This document shows positions 45,325 to 54,500 of a stretch of 64,000 bases of DNA, in pieces (positions within the stretch are counted from its first letter, which is position 1; each line of letters begins with the position of its first letter). This stretch comes from Chitinophagaceae bacterium (GTDB taxonomy: Bacteria; Bacteroidota; Bacteroidia; Chitinophagales; UBA10324). The translations under genes were made by a program, and so were the position numbers. The notes below the pieces were generated by a model that worked only from the letters and a program-made list of their open reading frames with translations, did not search any database and was not told the origin of the DNA. The DNA lies in the NCBI GenBank assembly GCA_016704325.1, contig JADJAG010000008.1, positions 868,001 through 932,000 on the forward strand, written 5' to 3'.

Positions 45325-45924
45325 ATGTACCTGCTCACAAAACGGATATTCGATTTTATAACTGCTGCAATAGCATTGGCTATCCTTTCTCCGTTCTTTT
45401 TGGCGGTTGCCGTGATCATTAAGCTAGATTCAAAGGGACCGGTTTTCTACCTGCAGGAGCGGGTGGGACAATACAATAGGCTGTTTCGCATGTTTAAGTT
45501 CAGGACGATGCAAACAGGTGCCGACAAAAAAGGATGGCTGACTATTGGCGCAACTGATAACCGGATTACACGTTCCGGGCAATGGTTGCGGAAATACAAG
45601 TTGGATGAACTTCCTCAATTGATTAATGTACTGATCGGGAATATGAGCCTGGTAGGACCAAGGCCGGAAGTACCTTATTTCGTTTCACAGTATAATGAGG
45701 CACAATTACAGGTGTTGCAGGCAAAACCGGGTATCACAGATGCCGTTTCTCTTTATTATTTTGATGAACAGCAACTGATTGCCGGATATGAGAATCCGGA
45801 GCAAGGGTACCTAAAAGAAATTATGCCACAGAAATTGCAGCTAAACCTCGATTATCTTCAGCACAGAAGCTTCTTGAATGATTTCCATATCCTCGTCAAA
45901 ACGATCATCAGGATCTTTTCCTGA
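45325..45924 (+). CDS. Minimal phosphoglycosyl transferase (PglC-like)
   Basis: A 199-residue enzyme with one N-terminal membrane segment (RIFDFITAAIALAILSPFFL). The catalytic core has GPVFYLQERVGQYNRLFRMF, KFRTMQTGA, RKYKLDELPQLINVLIGNMS and LVGPRPEVP. It has only the catalytic module of the enzyme at 36120, and like PglC it may use a diacetamido-sugar nucleotide. It is the last gene of the cluster. Two initiating enzymes in one cluster suggest two different lipid-linked glycans. Confidence 0.9.
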   Translation: MYLLTKRIFDFITAAIALAILSPFFLAVAVIIKLDSKGPVFYLQERVGQYNRLFRMFKFRTMQTGADKKGWLTIGATDNRITRSGQWLRKYKLDELPQLINVLIGNMSLVGPRPEVPYFVSQYNEAQLQVLQAKPGITDAVSLYYFDEQQLIAGYENPEQGYLKEIMPQKLQLNLDYLQHRSFLNDFHILVKTIIRIFS

Positions 45925-46186
45925 TAAGGATTAGTCTAATACCGTTATTCATCAGCCAATTATTAAAATAATACCGGTTTAATCTATGATTAAAGCCAAA
46001 TCAGCATCTGAAACCACGGATTTCTGTGATCATCTTCCCCTCAAAAACCCTAAAATATTCCTCAAATCAAGATTTAAATACCCAATCAGCGATTATATAA
46101 TTAACTTCGTCCATTGAAATTCGCTTGCAGTCAACTGTTTATCCGACTGTCCGGACATTGTTTTAACCAGAATCAGCTTACCAAAT

Positions 46187-46621
46187 ATGAATAAAGAGCA
46201 GCTACTTAAGAAGCTTCGCCTTGAAGGGGAACAGGCAGTTTTGATTGTAAATGCCCCAAAAGAATACCTGACTTTACTTGGTGCGAGGAAGTACAGCACC
46301 AAGCCCCTTAAATCAGATGAGGGCAAGTACGATTTCGTTCAACTCTTCTCTTCATCACAGACCCAATTGGAGAAACTGGTTGTGCAGTGCTCCAAAGTAG
46401 GTAAGTACAATTGTATTTTTTGGGCATGCTATCCAAAGGGTGGTGGTATGATTAAAACGGATATCCGCCGCGATTCTGTCTGGACCGCTTTAGAAAAAGC
46501 CGGCCTGCACCCGGTATCACAAGTAGCCATTGACGAAACCTGGAGCGCATTGCGCGGAAGGCCACCTGAAATGGTTGGAAAAAAAGATGAGGCAGATTCC
46601 TCAACTGAGGCAGATACCTGA
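46187..46621 (+). CDS. DUF3052-like small cytosolic protein
   Basis: A 144-residue soluble protein: LLKKLRLEGEQAVLIVNAPKEYL, YDFVQLFSSSQTQLEKLV, FWACYPKGGGMIKTDIRRDSVW and VAIDETWSALRGRPPEMVG. This pattern fits the DUF3052 family, of unknown function, found in many bacteria. The tail is acidic and low-complexity. It lies 60 bases before the DUF2807 lipoprotein gene on the same strand. Confidence 0.7.
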   Translation: MNKEQLLKKLRLEGEQAVLIVNAPKEYLTLLGARKYSTKPLKSDEGKYDFVQLFSSSQTQLEKLVVQCSKVGKYNCIFWACYPKGGGMIKTDIRRDSVWTALEKAGLHPVSQVAIDETWSALRGRPPEMVGKKDEADSSTEADT

Positions 46622-46681
46622 GTTGCCTTTCAGATCCAATTCCTGTTTTTCATTACGCAATTTAAGTTCAATTTAGTCCGG

Positions 46682-47299
46682 ATGTTTCTAACTAGGATCA
46701 ATACCATAACTTTTCCTCGTTCTTGGTTTGCAATTCTGCTGCCCGCAATGCTGTCAATCTTATCCTGCGATCGTGCAGTTACCGGTAGCGGTGAGCGCAC
46801 TACCGAAGAGCGCTCCATAAAAGATTTTTCAGAAGTGGAAATCCGTGGCGCTGCTGAGGTAAAGATTATTTCAGGAACTGATTATGGAGTGTCTGTTACT
46901 TCTTATGAGAATATTGTTTCCCTGATCTCAACTTCTGTTAATAAAGACAAACTGGTAATCAGCACTACAGAAAATATCAACCTTTCCAATTCTGATATTA
47001 GCATAACTGTTACTACACCTACCCTCGAATCTGTTACCCTGAGCGGGGCCGGTAATGTGGTAATCAAGTCGTTTAGGCAATCCAAAATCAAACTCAACCT
47101 TCAAGGTGCCGGAAATGTGCAATTCTCGGAAAGTGAGTATGATACCGTTTATGCTTCCTTATCAGGTGCAGGCAATATGTCGCTGAATGTAAAAAACTAT
47201 CTCGATGCCACTCTAAAAGGTGTTGGACAAATAGAATATGTAGGCGACCCTGTGGTAAAATCAAAGATCTCGGGAATAGGCAGCGTTTCAAAGAAGTAG
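46682..47299 (+). CDS. DUF2807 (GIN domain) lipoprotein
   Basis: A 205-residue lipoprotein with a longish signal ending LSILSC (Cys ~29). The body is the head-GIN domain: FSEVEIRGAAEVKIISGT, then regular short beta repeats (VTLSGAGNVVIKS, LNLQGAGNVQFSE, ASLSGAGNMSLNV, ATLKGVGQIEYVG), each SGAGN turn marking one rung of a right-handed beta solenoid. It is probably periplasmic or surface-exposed; function unknown. It converges with the two-component system genes. Confidence 0.85.
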   Translation: MFLTRINTITFPRSWFAILLPAMLSILSCDRAVTGSGERTTEERSIKDFSEVEIRGAAEVKIISGTDYGVSVTSYENIVSLISTSVNKDKLVISTTENINLSNSDISITVTTPTLESVTLSGAGNVVIKSFRQSKIKLNLQGAGNVQFSESEYDTVYASLSGAGNMSLNVKNYLDATLKGVGQIEYVGDPVVKSKISGIGSVSKK

Positions 47300-47302
47300 C
47301 TA

Positions 47303-47378
47303 CAGTCCTGAGTCCTGAGTCTTGAGTCCTGAGTCTTGAGTCTTGAGTCAAGTCTTACGTCTTAAGTCTTAAGTCCTG
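47303..47378. repeat. Heptamer tandem repeat after the DUF2807 gene
   Basis: About six copies of CTGAGTC/TTGAGTC, then AAGTCTT/ACGTCTT/AAGTCTT, a 7-bp repeat between the convergent DUF2807 and response-regulator genes. Similar CTTAAGT words occur at ~36000. Confidence 0.8.
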
Positions 47379-47404
47379 TAAAAGAAAATCCATCAAAACA
47401 ACTA

Positions 47405-48148
47405 TTACTCCTTATTAACCGTCAGTTTAAACCCAACCCCATGATGGTTCTCAATCTCCACAGTAGGATCAGCCGAGAGATACTTACGGAGTTTAGAAAT
47501 AAAGACATCCAGTGAACGGCCTAAAAAATAATCGTTGCTGCCCCAGACCTTCATCAGCAGATCGTCACGTTTTACCACATTGTGCAGGTTACAGCACAAT
47601 GCATAAAGTATTTCCGCTTCCTTTTCTGTAAGTTTTCTTTTTTCATTGGCAGGTGCTGCAGCACTTCGGCTGTTATGCTTGATGACGGGTATCTTTTCAA
47701 CAGATAACTCATAGTTCGTATAGTCAAAAAGGATTGCTCCTAACCTGAAAGACTTTTGTTTCGAATGACTGGCTTTGCTGCGTTTTAGAAAAACTTCCAT
47801 CCGAAGTACCAATTCTTCAATGTTAAACGGCTTGGTAATAAAATCATCTCCACCGGATTTGAATCCCTTGATACGGTCTTCCTTTCCTGATTTTGAAGTA
47901 AGAAACAAGATGGGCATAGCCTCTTCCGTTCTACGGATCTCTTCGGCAACTGCATAACCGTCTTTCTTTGGCATCATCACATCCAATATGCAGAGGTCGT
48001 ACTTCTGCTTCTTAAAAGCAGTCAGTGCACTTTCGCCATCTTCGCATAAGGTTACCTGGTAACCGGAAATATCCAGGTAATCACGAATTACAGAGGCAAG
48101 GCTCCTGTCGTCCTCCACTAATAAAATATTTGCTTTTTCTGCTTTCAT
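47405..48148 (-). CDS. OmpR-family response regulator
   Basis: A 247-residue two-component regulator. Receiver domain ~7-120 with the acidic pocket VEDD (12-14), phospho-acceptor Asp56 in CILDVMMPKKDG, LFLTSK and the Lys of FITKPFNIEEL. A winged-helix DNA-binding domain follows (~140-245: LTEKEAEILYALCCN, GRSLDVFISKLRKYL). It starts one base after the kinase stop, so the pair is strictly co-transcribed. It resembles the RprY-type regulators of Bacteroides; the target genes are not visible. Confidence 0.93.
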   Translation of the reverse strand: MKAEKANILLVEDDRSLASVIRDYLDISGYQVTLCEDGESALTAFKKQKYDLCILDVMMPKKDGYAVAEEIRRTEEAMPILFLTSKSGKEDRIKGFKSGGDDFITKPFNIEELVLRMEVFLKRSKASHSKQKSFRLGAILFDYTNYELSVEKIPVIKHNSRSAAAPANEKRKLTEKEAEILYALCCNLHNVVKRDDLLMKVWGSNDYFLGRSLDVFISKLRKYLSADPTVEIENHHGVGFKLTVNKE

Positions 48149-49423
48149 TCAACTGATTGTTTGTTGCGGAAAACTGATTGTTACCGTGGTTCCCTTTCCC
48201 GGTTCACTTTGCACGCCAATACTTCCATGATGATCACGCACTACATGCTTTACATAGTACAACCCCAATCCAAATCCTTTCACATCATGCACATCTCCGG
48301 TAGAAACCCGGTAGAAACGATCGAAGATGCGGCGAATATTTTTTTGGTGTATGCCTATGCCGTTGTCCGTTACGGCAATTTCGAGTTTGTTGCCGTTATT
48401 TCTTGTGGATATAGTAATTACCGGTGGTTGCAGGCAATACTTTACTGCATTGTCGAGCAGGTTAAATAGCATATTGGTTATATGCATCTGATCTCCGGTT
48501 ACTTCCGGGTTTGTGGCATTGCAATGTTGTTCAATCCTGCCGCCTTTATCGGCAACAATCTGCATCACACTCATCACGGATTGTTCAATGCAGTGATGCA
48601 TGTTCACCGCTTCCATCCTGTACTTCATCTGTTTCTGTTCCCACACTGCCACCTGCAATACTCTTTCCACCTGGCTCTTTAAGCGCAGTGCTTCCTGTTG
48701 TATCAGGTTTGAATACCGTTCAATTGCTTCAGGCTGATGTTGCACTTCCGGCTTATGCAACAATCTTGAAGTAACTAAAATAGTGGAAACAGGTGTCTTG
48801 AATTCATGGGTCATGTTATTCACGAAATCTTTCTGCACTTCCGATAATTGCTTTTGGCGGAAGATGGTAATCAGGGCAAAAGCGAAAAAAACCACTACCA
48901 CCAGTAATACCAATGATGAAAAAAGCCAGATGCTCATGGATTCAATCAGGTGATTCGACTTATCAGGAAAATTGACAGAAAAGTAATACAGGTCATTTTT
49001 CCATTGGGGCAACTCACGGGGCGCACGCCTGGTTTCATCTTCACTAAACGTAATATAGTTACCATACACCAGTTTCTGATGATTGCAGTCGTACACGCCA
49101 TATTCAAAATCGCTGGTCAGCCCGCGCGACTTGAACTCCGCTTTTAGTAAAGACTCCAACACCTTCGTGTCAATCTCTCCGTTCACACTCACCACAAAAT
49201 AATTACCTGACAACTGATTTACTAATCGTGCATTCGGTACCTGCTGATTGTTTAACTGCAATAACTGTTCAGCAACGCGCTGTAGCGACGTGAACACACT
49301 CTGATCAAATTCCTTCTCGCTTACATCAAAGGCCTTGCGAAACCAGAATACCTGCAGCACCACGATACCGGCCATGGAGATAATGGCCATCAGGGTGATA
49401 AGTTGTATGGTGCGGTTCTTCAT
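48149..49423 (-). CDS. Sensor histidine kinase
   Basis: About 424 residues from the ATG at 49423 (a TTG at 49435 adds four). Two membrane helices (~8-26 and ~160-185) flank a ~130-residue periplasmic sensor. The kinase core has the phospho-His in THEFKTPVSTI (~203), the N box LLDNAVKYC, the G1 box DNGIGI, FDRFYR and the G2 box GFGLGLYYVKH. It is RprX-like in layout. The signal is unknown. Directly abuts its response regulator gene. Confidence 0.93.
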   Translation of the reverse strand: MKNRTIQLITLMAIISMAGIVVLQVFWFRKAFDVSEKEFDQSVFTSLQRVAEQLLQLNNQQVPNARLVNQLSGNYFVVSVNGEIDTKVLESLLKAEFKSRGLTSDFEYGVYDCNHQKLVYGNYITFSEDETRRAPRELPQWKNDLYYFSVNFPDKSNHLIESMSIWLFSSLVLLVVVVFFAFALITIFRQKQLSEVQKDFVNNMTHEFKTPVSTILVTSRLLHKPEVQHQPEAIERYSNLIQQEALRLKSQVERVLQVAVWEQKQMKYRMEAVNMHHCIEQSVMSVMQIVADKGGRIEQHCNATNPEVTGDQMHITNMLFNLLDNAVKYCLQPPVITISTRNNGNKLEIAVTDNGIGIHQKNIRRIFDRFYRVSTGDVHDVKGFGLGLYYVKHVVRDHHGSIGVQSEPGKGTTVTISFPQQTIS

Positions 49424-49632
49424 TGATATTCTCAACTGGTTGCGGTGAAATTACGTAACAGGCAGCTACAATGGGTTAGCGATCTCTTTATCGTTGTTTG
49501 GCATACTCTTAACATCCGTAACAGGAAAATACAAAGATGCAGTTGGTTATAACTATCTCAGGAATGTTTTAACAACTTTTTTAGGAATGTTAAATAACGG
49601 ATAACAATTCTCATTTCTTCTCTATATGATGT

Positions 49633-50060
49633 TTATGCTTCCAGCATCTTTTTCAATCCATCCATAACATAACCCCAATTGGTATCGGAATGATCATGTG
49701 CTTCCTGTGTCTTAAAACCACTTTGAATGACTGTAAAAATGGTGTCTCCATTATCTTCCTTCAACTCATACTTTATTTCAACATAGTTCTCCGGAAGGTC
49801 TGCTGTTCCGGAAAATGAACTCCAGTAGTTATAGTGAATGAATTTTCCGGTTTCAATATCAAGAATGTTTCCTTTGTCTTCATAGGGTTTGCCGTCCCAC
49901 ATACCTTTGTAAAGAATAGGGCTTCCTTTTTCCAATCGCTGATACATTCTGTTCCAAAGAAATACTGCTTAATAAGTTCCGGGTTGGTCAATGCTTCCCA
50001 AACTTTTGCAGTGGAGGCATTTATTTTAATTGACTTGGTTAATGTGAGATCTTGTGGCAT
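49633..50060 (-). pseudogene. SRPBCC/AHSA1 domain protein split by a frameshift in an A-tract
   Basis: From the ATG at 50060: LTLTKSIKINASTAKVWEAL, NPELIKQYFFGTECISDWK, then the frame fails. The correct continuation is one frame over: KGSPILYKGMWDGKPYEDKG, YVEIKYELKEDNG and NWGYVMDGLKKMLEA. The break is at a run of five A on the coding strand (complement of 49927-49931); six A would restore a normal ~142-residue AHSA1-type protein. It could be a homopolymer error, a true mutation or a slippage site. Such proteins bind hydrophobic ligands or Hsp90-like partners; the role here is unknown. Confidence 0.8.
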
Positions 50061-50129
50061 ATGCTATTATTTATTTGGGTATGAAGTAACGCTTTTTAAT
50101 ATATGCGTGTATGATGTTAAATGGATTGT

Positions 50130-50890
50130 TCTTTGTGGTTACCTTTTTTGACCTTAGCATACACGAAAGAGGAATCGCATCAAACAAGATCTTTGTTAGT
50201 CCTTTCACTTTCTTCTTTGTGGTTAACTTTTTGAAACCACAGAAGGAACAAAGGCGGAGTCGCATCAAACAAGATTGATTAGTATTTTTCTATTTGATCT
50301 TTTTAGTGGCTTTTTTTGAAACCACAGAGGGCACAGAGGGGGAATTGCAGCAGACAAAATCCATGTTATTCCTTTCTGTTTCTTCTTTGTGGTTAACTTT
50401 TTTGAAACCACAGAGGGCACAAAGGCGGAGTCGCATCAAACAAGATTGATTGGTATTTTTCTATTTGTTCTTTGTGGTTGCTTTTTTGAAACCACAGAGG
50501 GCACAGAGGCGCAATTGCATCAGCATCAAACAAGATTGATTGGTATTTTTCTATTTGATCTTTGTGGTTGCTTATTTTGAAACCACAGAGGGCACAGAGG
50601 CGCAATTGCATCAGACAAGATCTACAAATATGTTTCCATGTATTCTTTGTGGTTACCATTTTTGAAACCACAGAGGGCACAGAGGGGGAAATGCATCAGA
50701 CTAGATCTATAAATATTTTTCCTTGTGCTCTCCGTGGTTGTTTTTTTTGAAACCGCTGAGGGCACAGAGGTGGAATTTCATCGAACAAGATCTATGTACA
50801 TTTTTCTCAGTGTTCTTTGTGGTTACCATTCTCTATCCTAAGTATGGCCTTCATTCTCCGTGCTCTCTGTGGTTTCCATTTATTGCCACT
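50130..50890. repeat. ~85-bp tandem repeat array with ACCACAGAG hairpins
   Basis: GAAACCACAGAG-type cores start at 50233, 50318, 50404, 50488, 50579, 50664 and 50749 (spacing 84-91 bp), with worn copies on both sides. Each unit carries TTTGTGGTT, a T-rich loop and AACCACAGAG (a hairpin), then GGCACAGAGG, a CATCA(AA)CAAGAT segment and TATTTTTC. The array fills most of the gap between the AHSA1 gene and the T9SS adhesin. No terminal inverted repeats or target duplication were found at its edges. Confidence 0.9.
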
Positions 50891-50968
50891 TATTGCCCAC
50901 CAAACACAGAAGTGTATATCTCTTGAAAAGATCTCAGTACAGCAATAATTTCTATACCTGTACCAACC

Positions 50969-51565
50969 TTAGTCCTTCACTACTTTCCCTGTATAATAAT
51001 TTCTGCCCGCCGTTACTTTCAGCAGGTATATTCCATCAGGCAGTTCATCAAACCGGTTTATTTCCATAAAATTATAACCCTGTTTCAATAAAATGTTTTC
51101 ATTTCGAATCAATTTACCGGTTACTCCAGTCAATTCAATTGAAGCAGATTGCTCCGTTGCCGAATACAAATTGACTGAAAGTAAATCCTTCACAGGATTC
51201 GGGAAAATGGTAATGCTTTCTGCAACAGTTGCCTCATCCAGGTCAACCCATCTCACTGCAGAATACTGGTAAGTCTGATCAGTATCTACCATCCGCAGGC
51301 GGTAATAGATTCTTGTTGCACCTGAGGTAACGTCATTTTCATCATTGAAAGAATAATACTGTGCTGCTGTTGAAAATCCTGCGGCATTCATTCTTCCGAT
51401 CTCTTTAAAATGAATAGCATCTTCACTGCTTTCAATAGAAAAGTAATGGCTGTTGTATTCGGAAGCGGTACTCCATTCCAGGACACTGATGCCATTGGTT
51501 AATGATACGGTGAAATTGGTGAGTTCAACGGGGAAGGAGGAAGAAATCATTATATCCAATTGCAA
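50969..51565 (-). CDS. Displaced C-terminal part of the T9SS adhesin, with the sorting domain
   Basis: This frame carries FPVELTNFTVSLTNGISVLE, a fibronectin-like segment (STASEYNSHYFSIESSEDA, YYRLRMVDTDQTYQYS) and a full type A sorting domain (ITIFPNPVKDLLSVNLYS ... GIYLLKVTAGRNYYTGKVV). By itself it has no signal peptide. It is clearly the natural end of the protein coded at 51568-55623, one frame away. Removing one T (complement of 51574-51576) and one C (complement of 51530-51533) would fuse them as ...RFSYIFSDIAIGYNDFFLLP VELTNF.... The nominal start at 51565 (TTG) is therefore not believed. Confidence 0.8.
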   Translation of the reverse strand: MQLDIMISSSFPVELTNFTVSLTNGISVLEWSTASEYNSHYFSIESSEDAIHFKEIGRMNAAGFSTAAQYYSFNDENDVTSGATRIYYRLRMVDTDQTYQYSAVRWVDLDEATVAESITIFPNPVKDLLSVNLYSATEQSASIELTGVTGKLIRNENILLKQGYNFMEINRFDELPDGIYLLKVTAGRNYYTGKVVKD

Positions 51566-51567
51566 TA

Positions 51568-54500
51568 TCAGAGAAAGATGTAACTGAATCTCTGAAATGC
51601 TCTTACAACCTGTGCAGTAGCCACATTTGGATATGAAATTTGCGTTGCATCATCATGCAATCCTTCATCATCCCAGTCTGATGTACAATCATCTCTTTTG
51701 ATTATGGCATAGCTCGAATCATCAGAGGCAAGATCTAAAAATGGTTGTGATTCCTGAAGGGTAATATCATAGTCCACTGCTGTTGGAGTGCGTTCCGGTG
51801 TCATTGTCCAATAACCGCCAAGCAGGAGGTTAGTAATCGGTGTTCCTAATACTGTTACTGCCGGTGATTGTGTGGCAGGGTCGGTGCATTGTGTTGCCCC
51901 TGAAATATTTCCAGCAGTGTAAAAGCAAAGAATATTTGAAGCGCCGGAAAATGTAGTGAGGCTAATACTGTCATACTGATAGCTTGTTGCTGTACCTACC
52001 GGGAAAACGTAATTGTTTCCGGCAATCACTTCTCTTCTCAGATTACCATTGATGTAAGAACTACCTAAATAATTTGCCAGGTTAGGTCCAGCAGGATCAG
52101 TTTGATAACCGGTGATTGCTGTACCGGCATTATTCGGAACATAAACTTCATTGCTACCTGTTGTAACCATTCCGTTTGACAAGGTTAGTAAATCATCTAC
52201 ATGAATATCTGTTGCAGAAAGTGAAACTCCTGCACCATTATTATCAATGATGAGGTAGTCGAAGGTTTCAGTAGCTGATCCACCGGCAACAGTTAATGTT
52301 TGCAATCCGGAGCCGTTTAAAAATACCGCCCTATCCTTTGGGTAAAAATTTCCGGTTATTCCATTTCTTGTCCAGTTGCCACCGACTTCAATATCTCCTC
52401 CAATTTGTTCGGAAAGTGAAAGGTTGCCGTTAATGTTTATATCATTTCCAACTTTCAATGGCACAGTCATATCAACAGCTCCGTAATCCATATAAAATGA
52501 GGAACCATTATCAATCGTTAGATCATTTTCCAGGTTCAGTGCAATACCGGTATTTGAACTGCCTCCAGGAATTAATGTTGAGTTATTACTAATACTCACA
52601 TTGTATGGATAACCATCATCTGATGTAGCTCCCCATTCAATGGTTCTATTAAAATTTCCTCCTGTATAATATTGAAGCAGTGAACCGTTTGCATAATACG
52701 GAGCATTTAGAGAAACGAAAGAATTAGCGTTCATCCTCAATGTACCTGCTATCGTTGTTAATTTGTTTCCAAAATTAAATCCATTGTTGAGTTCAACTCT
52801 TACAGAAGAACCGAAAGTAAGTGTACTTGTTCCATCAGAACTAAATACTACAGGAGTTGTTATCGGCGACCCATTAATAATAAAGATTCCTGTACCACCA
52901 GAACTTATTATGTTTCTAGCACCGCCTGTAAGTTGAATACTACCCCATGCTCCGTTTCCCAATGTACAAGTTTGTCCATTGAGGTCAAACGGACCGATAT
53001 CTAATAATTGAAGTCCATTACCACCGGATACTGTGGAGATATAAATATCTGTTCCAGTAGAAAGTTGTACTCCGCCGACAGAGGAATTATCATTTATAAC
53101 ATAATCAAAACTAAGTGTGCCTGCAGCAGAGCGTGTGATATTTTGCTGTGTTGTGCCAATAAAAAAACGGCACGCGTATTCGGAGTAAAAAGTTCCACCA
53201 ACGGTAAATGACCAATCCTTTCCGACTTTGATGTCACCTCCCCCTTGTGTCGAAAGTGTCAATGTACCTGCAAGATTCACACTGCCGTTTACCGTTAAGG
53301 GTTGTGTCATGTGATTGTTTAATCCATCCTGCATGGTTAGTGTTGAGCCTGCATCAATAGTCAGGTCGCCACCACATACTCTGGCTACATTCTGGACATA
53401 TGCGCCAAGGTTTAGGGTTGTATTGTTACTGATCTGAACATGATAGGGATAGCTTGCACCTGTTGTAGCATTCCATTCCAGATTGCGTCCATATACCCCG
53501 GTTGTATTATACTTCAGTAATGAACTGGTTGCATAAATTGGCGCATTGTTGGAAATAAAGCCACCATTATTTATAATTAATGAGCCATTAATAGTTGAAA
53601 TATTGCCCGTTCCACAATCAAATCCTTTTGAAATTTGAACCTCAACAGAACTACCAAAAGTAAGCGTTCCTCCATTTGAAATTGTGAGATCTGATGTTGT
53701 TACATTGAAAATTCCAGTTCCTGAAGAACTACCAATAGTACGATTACCGCTACTAAGAGAAAGATTACCACCACCAGTAAGGGTCATTGTTTGTCCGTTC
53801 AAATCAATATTATTTGCAGCAGAACTTTGCAAGGACAAGCCATTACTATTAATTACATTGACTGCTGATAATAATTGAACAGTGCTATTATTTTGAACAA
53901 ATAGGTAGCTAAAGGTCTCTCCTCCTGTAGAATTAATTGTTTGAATACCAGATCCTCCAAAGTAAACATACTTGTTGTTTGGAATAAATGTCCCGCTTGT
54001 TCGGGTCCAATTGCCATACAAGGTAATATTCGAAGCCCCCGTTGAACTACCTAAATTTAAGGTTCCGCCATTTATATTCACATCGCCAGACACAGCTACT
54101 GTTGCAGCTCCTAATGATGACGATAAATTCAGAATACCTCCAGTCAAGTTAATATCCCCATTAATGTTTACAGTTGGATTACTTGTACCACTACTAAAAA
54201 TAACTGTTCCACCTGAAATGGAAAGGCTGCCAATAGAAAAGACAGGTGCAATAGGTGTATTTGCGTTAAATCTCAATTCATTTCCTCCCGTTGCTTGTAT
54301 ATTTAGATGGCCTTGAACGGTAGATAATGCTGCAGATTGCTGCCAGGCACCACCCAATGATGTAATATTTATGGCCAAATTGCCCCAAGATACAGAACTG
54401 GGCAACGATCCTGGAGGTCCTCCATTTGCCCATTTTGTGAAAATGACAGAAGATGAACTACTAAAGAATCTTGCCACAGAACCCGGAAAATCTGCAGCTA

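Noticed and set aside
50130..50890. Possible CRISPR array (~85-bp period)
   Set aside because: The spacers are near-identical between units and the repeat itself drifts; this is a tandem repeat, not CRISPR.
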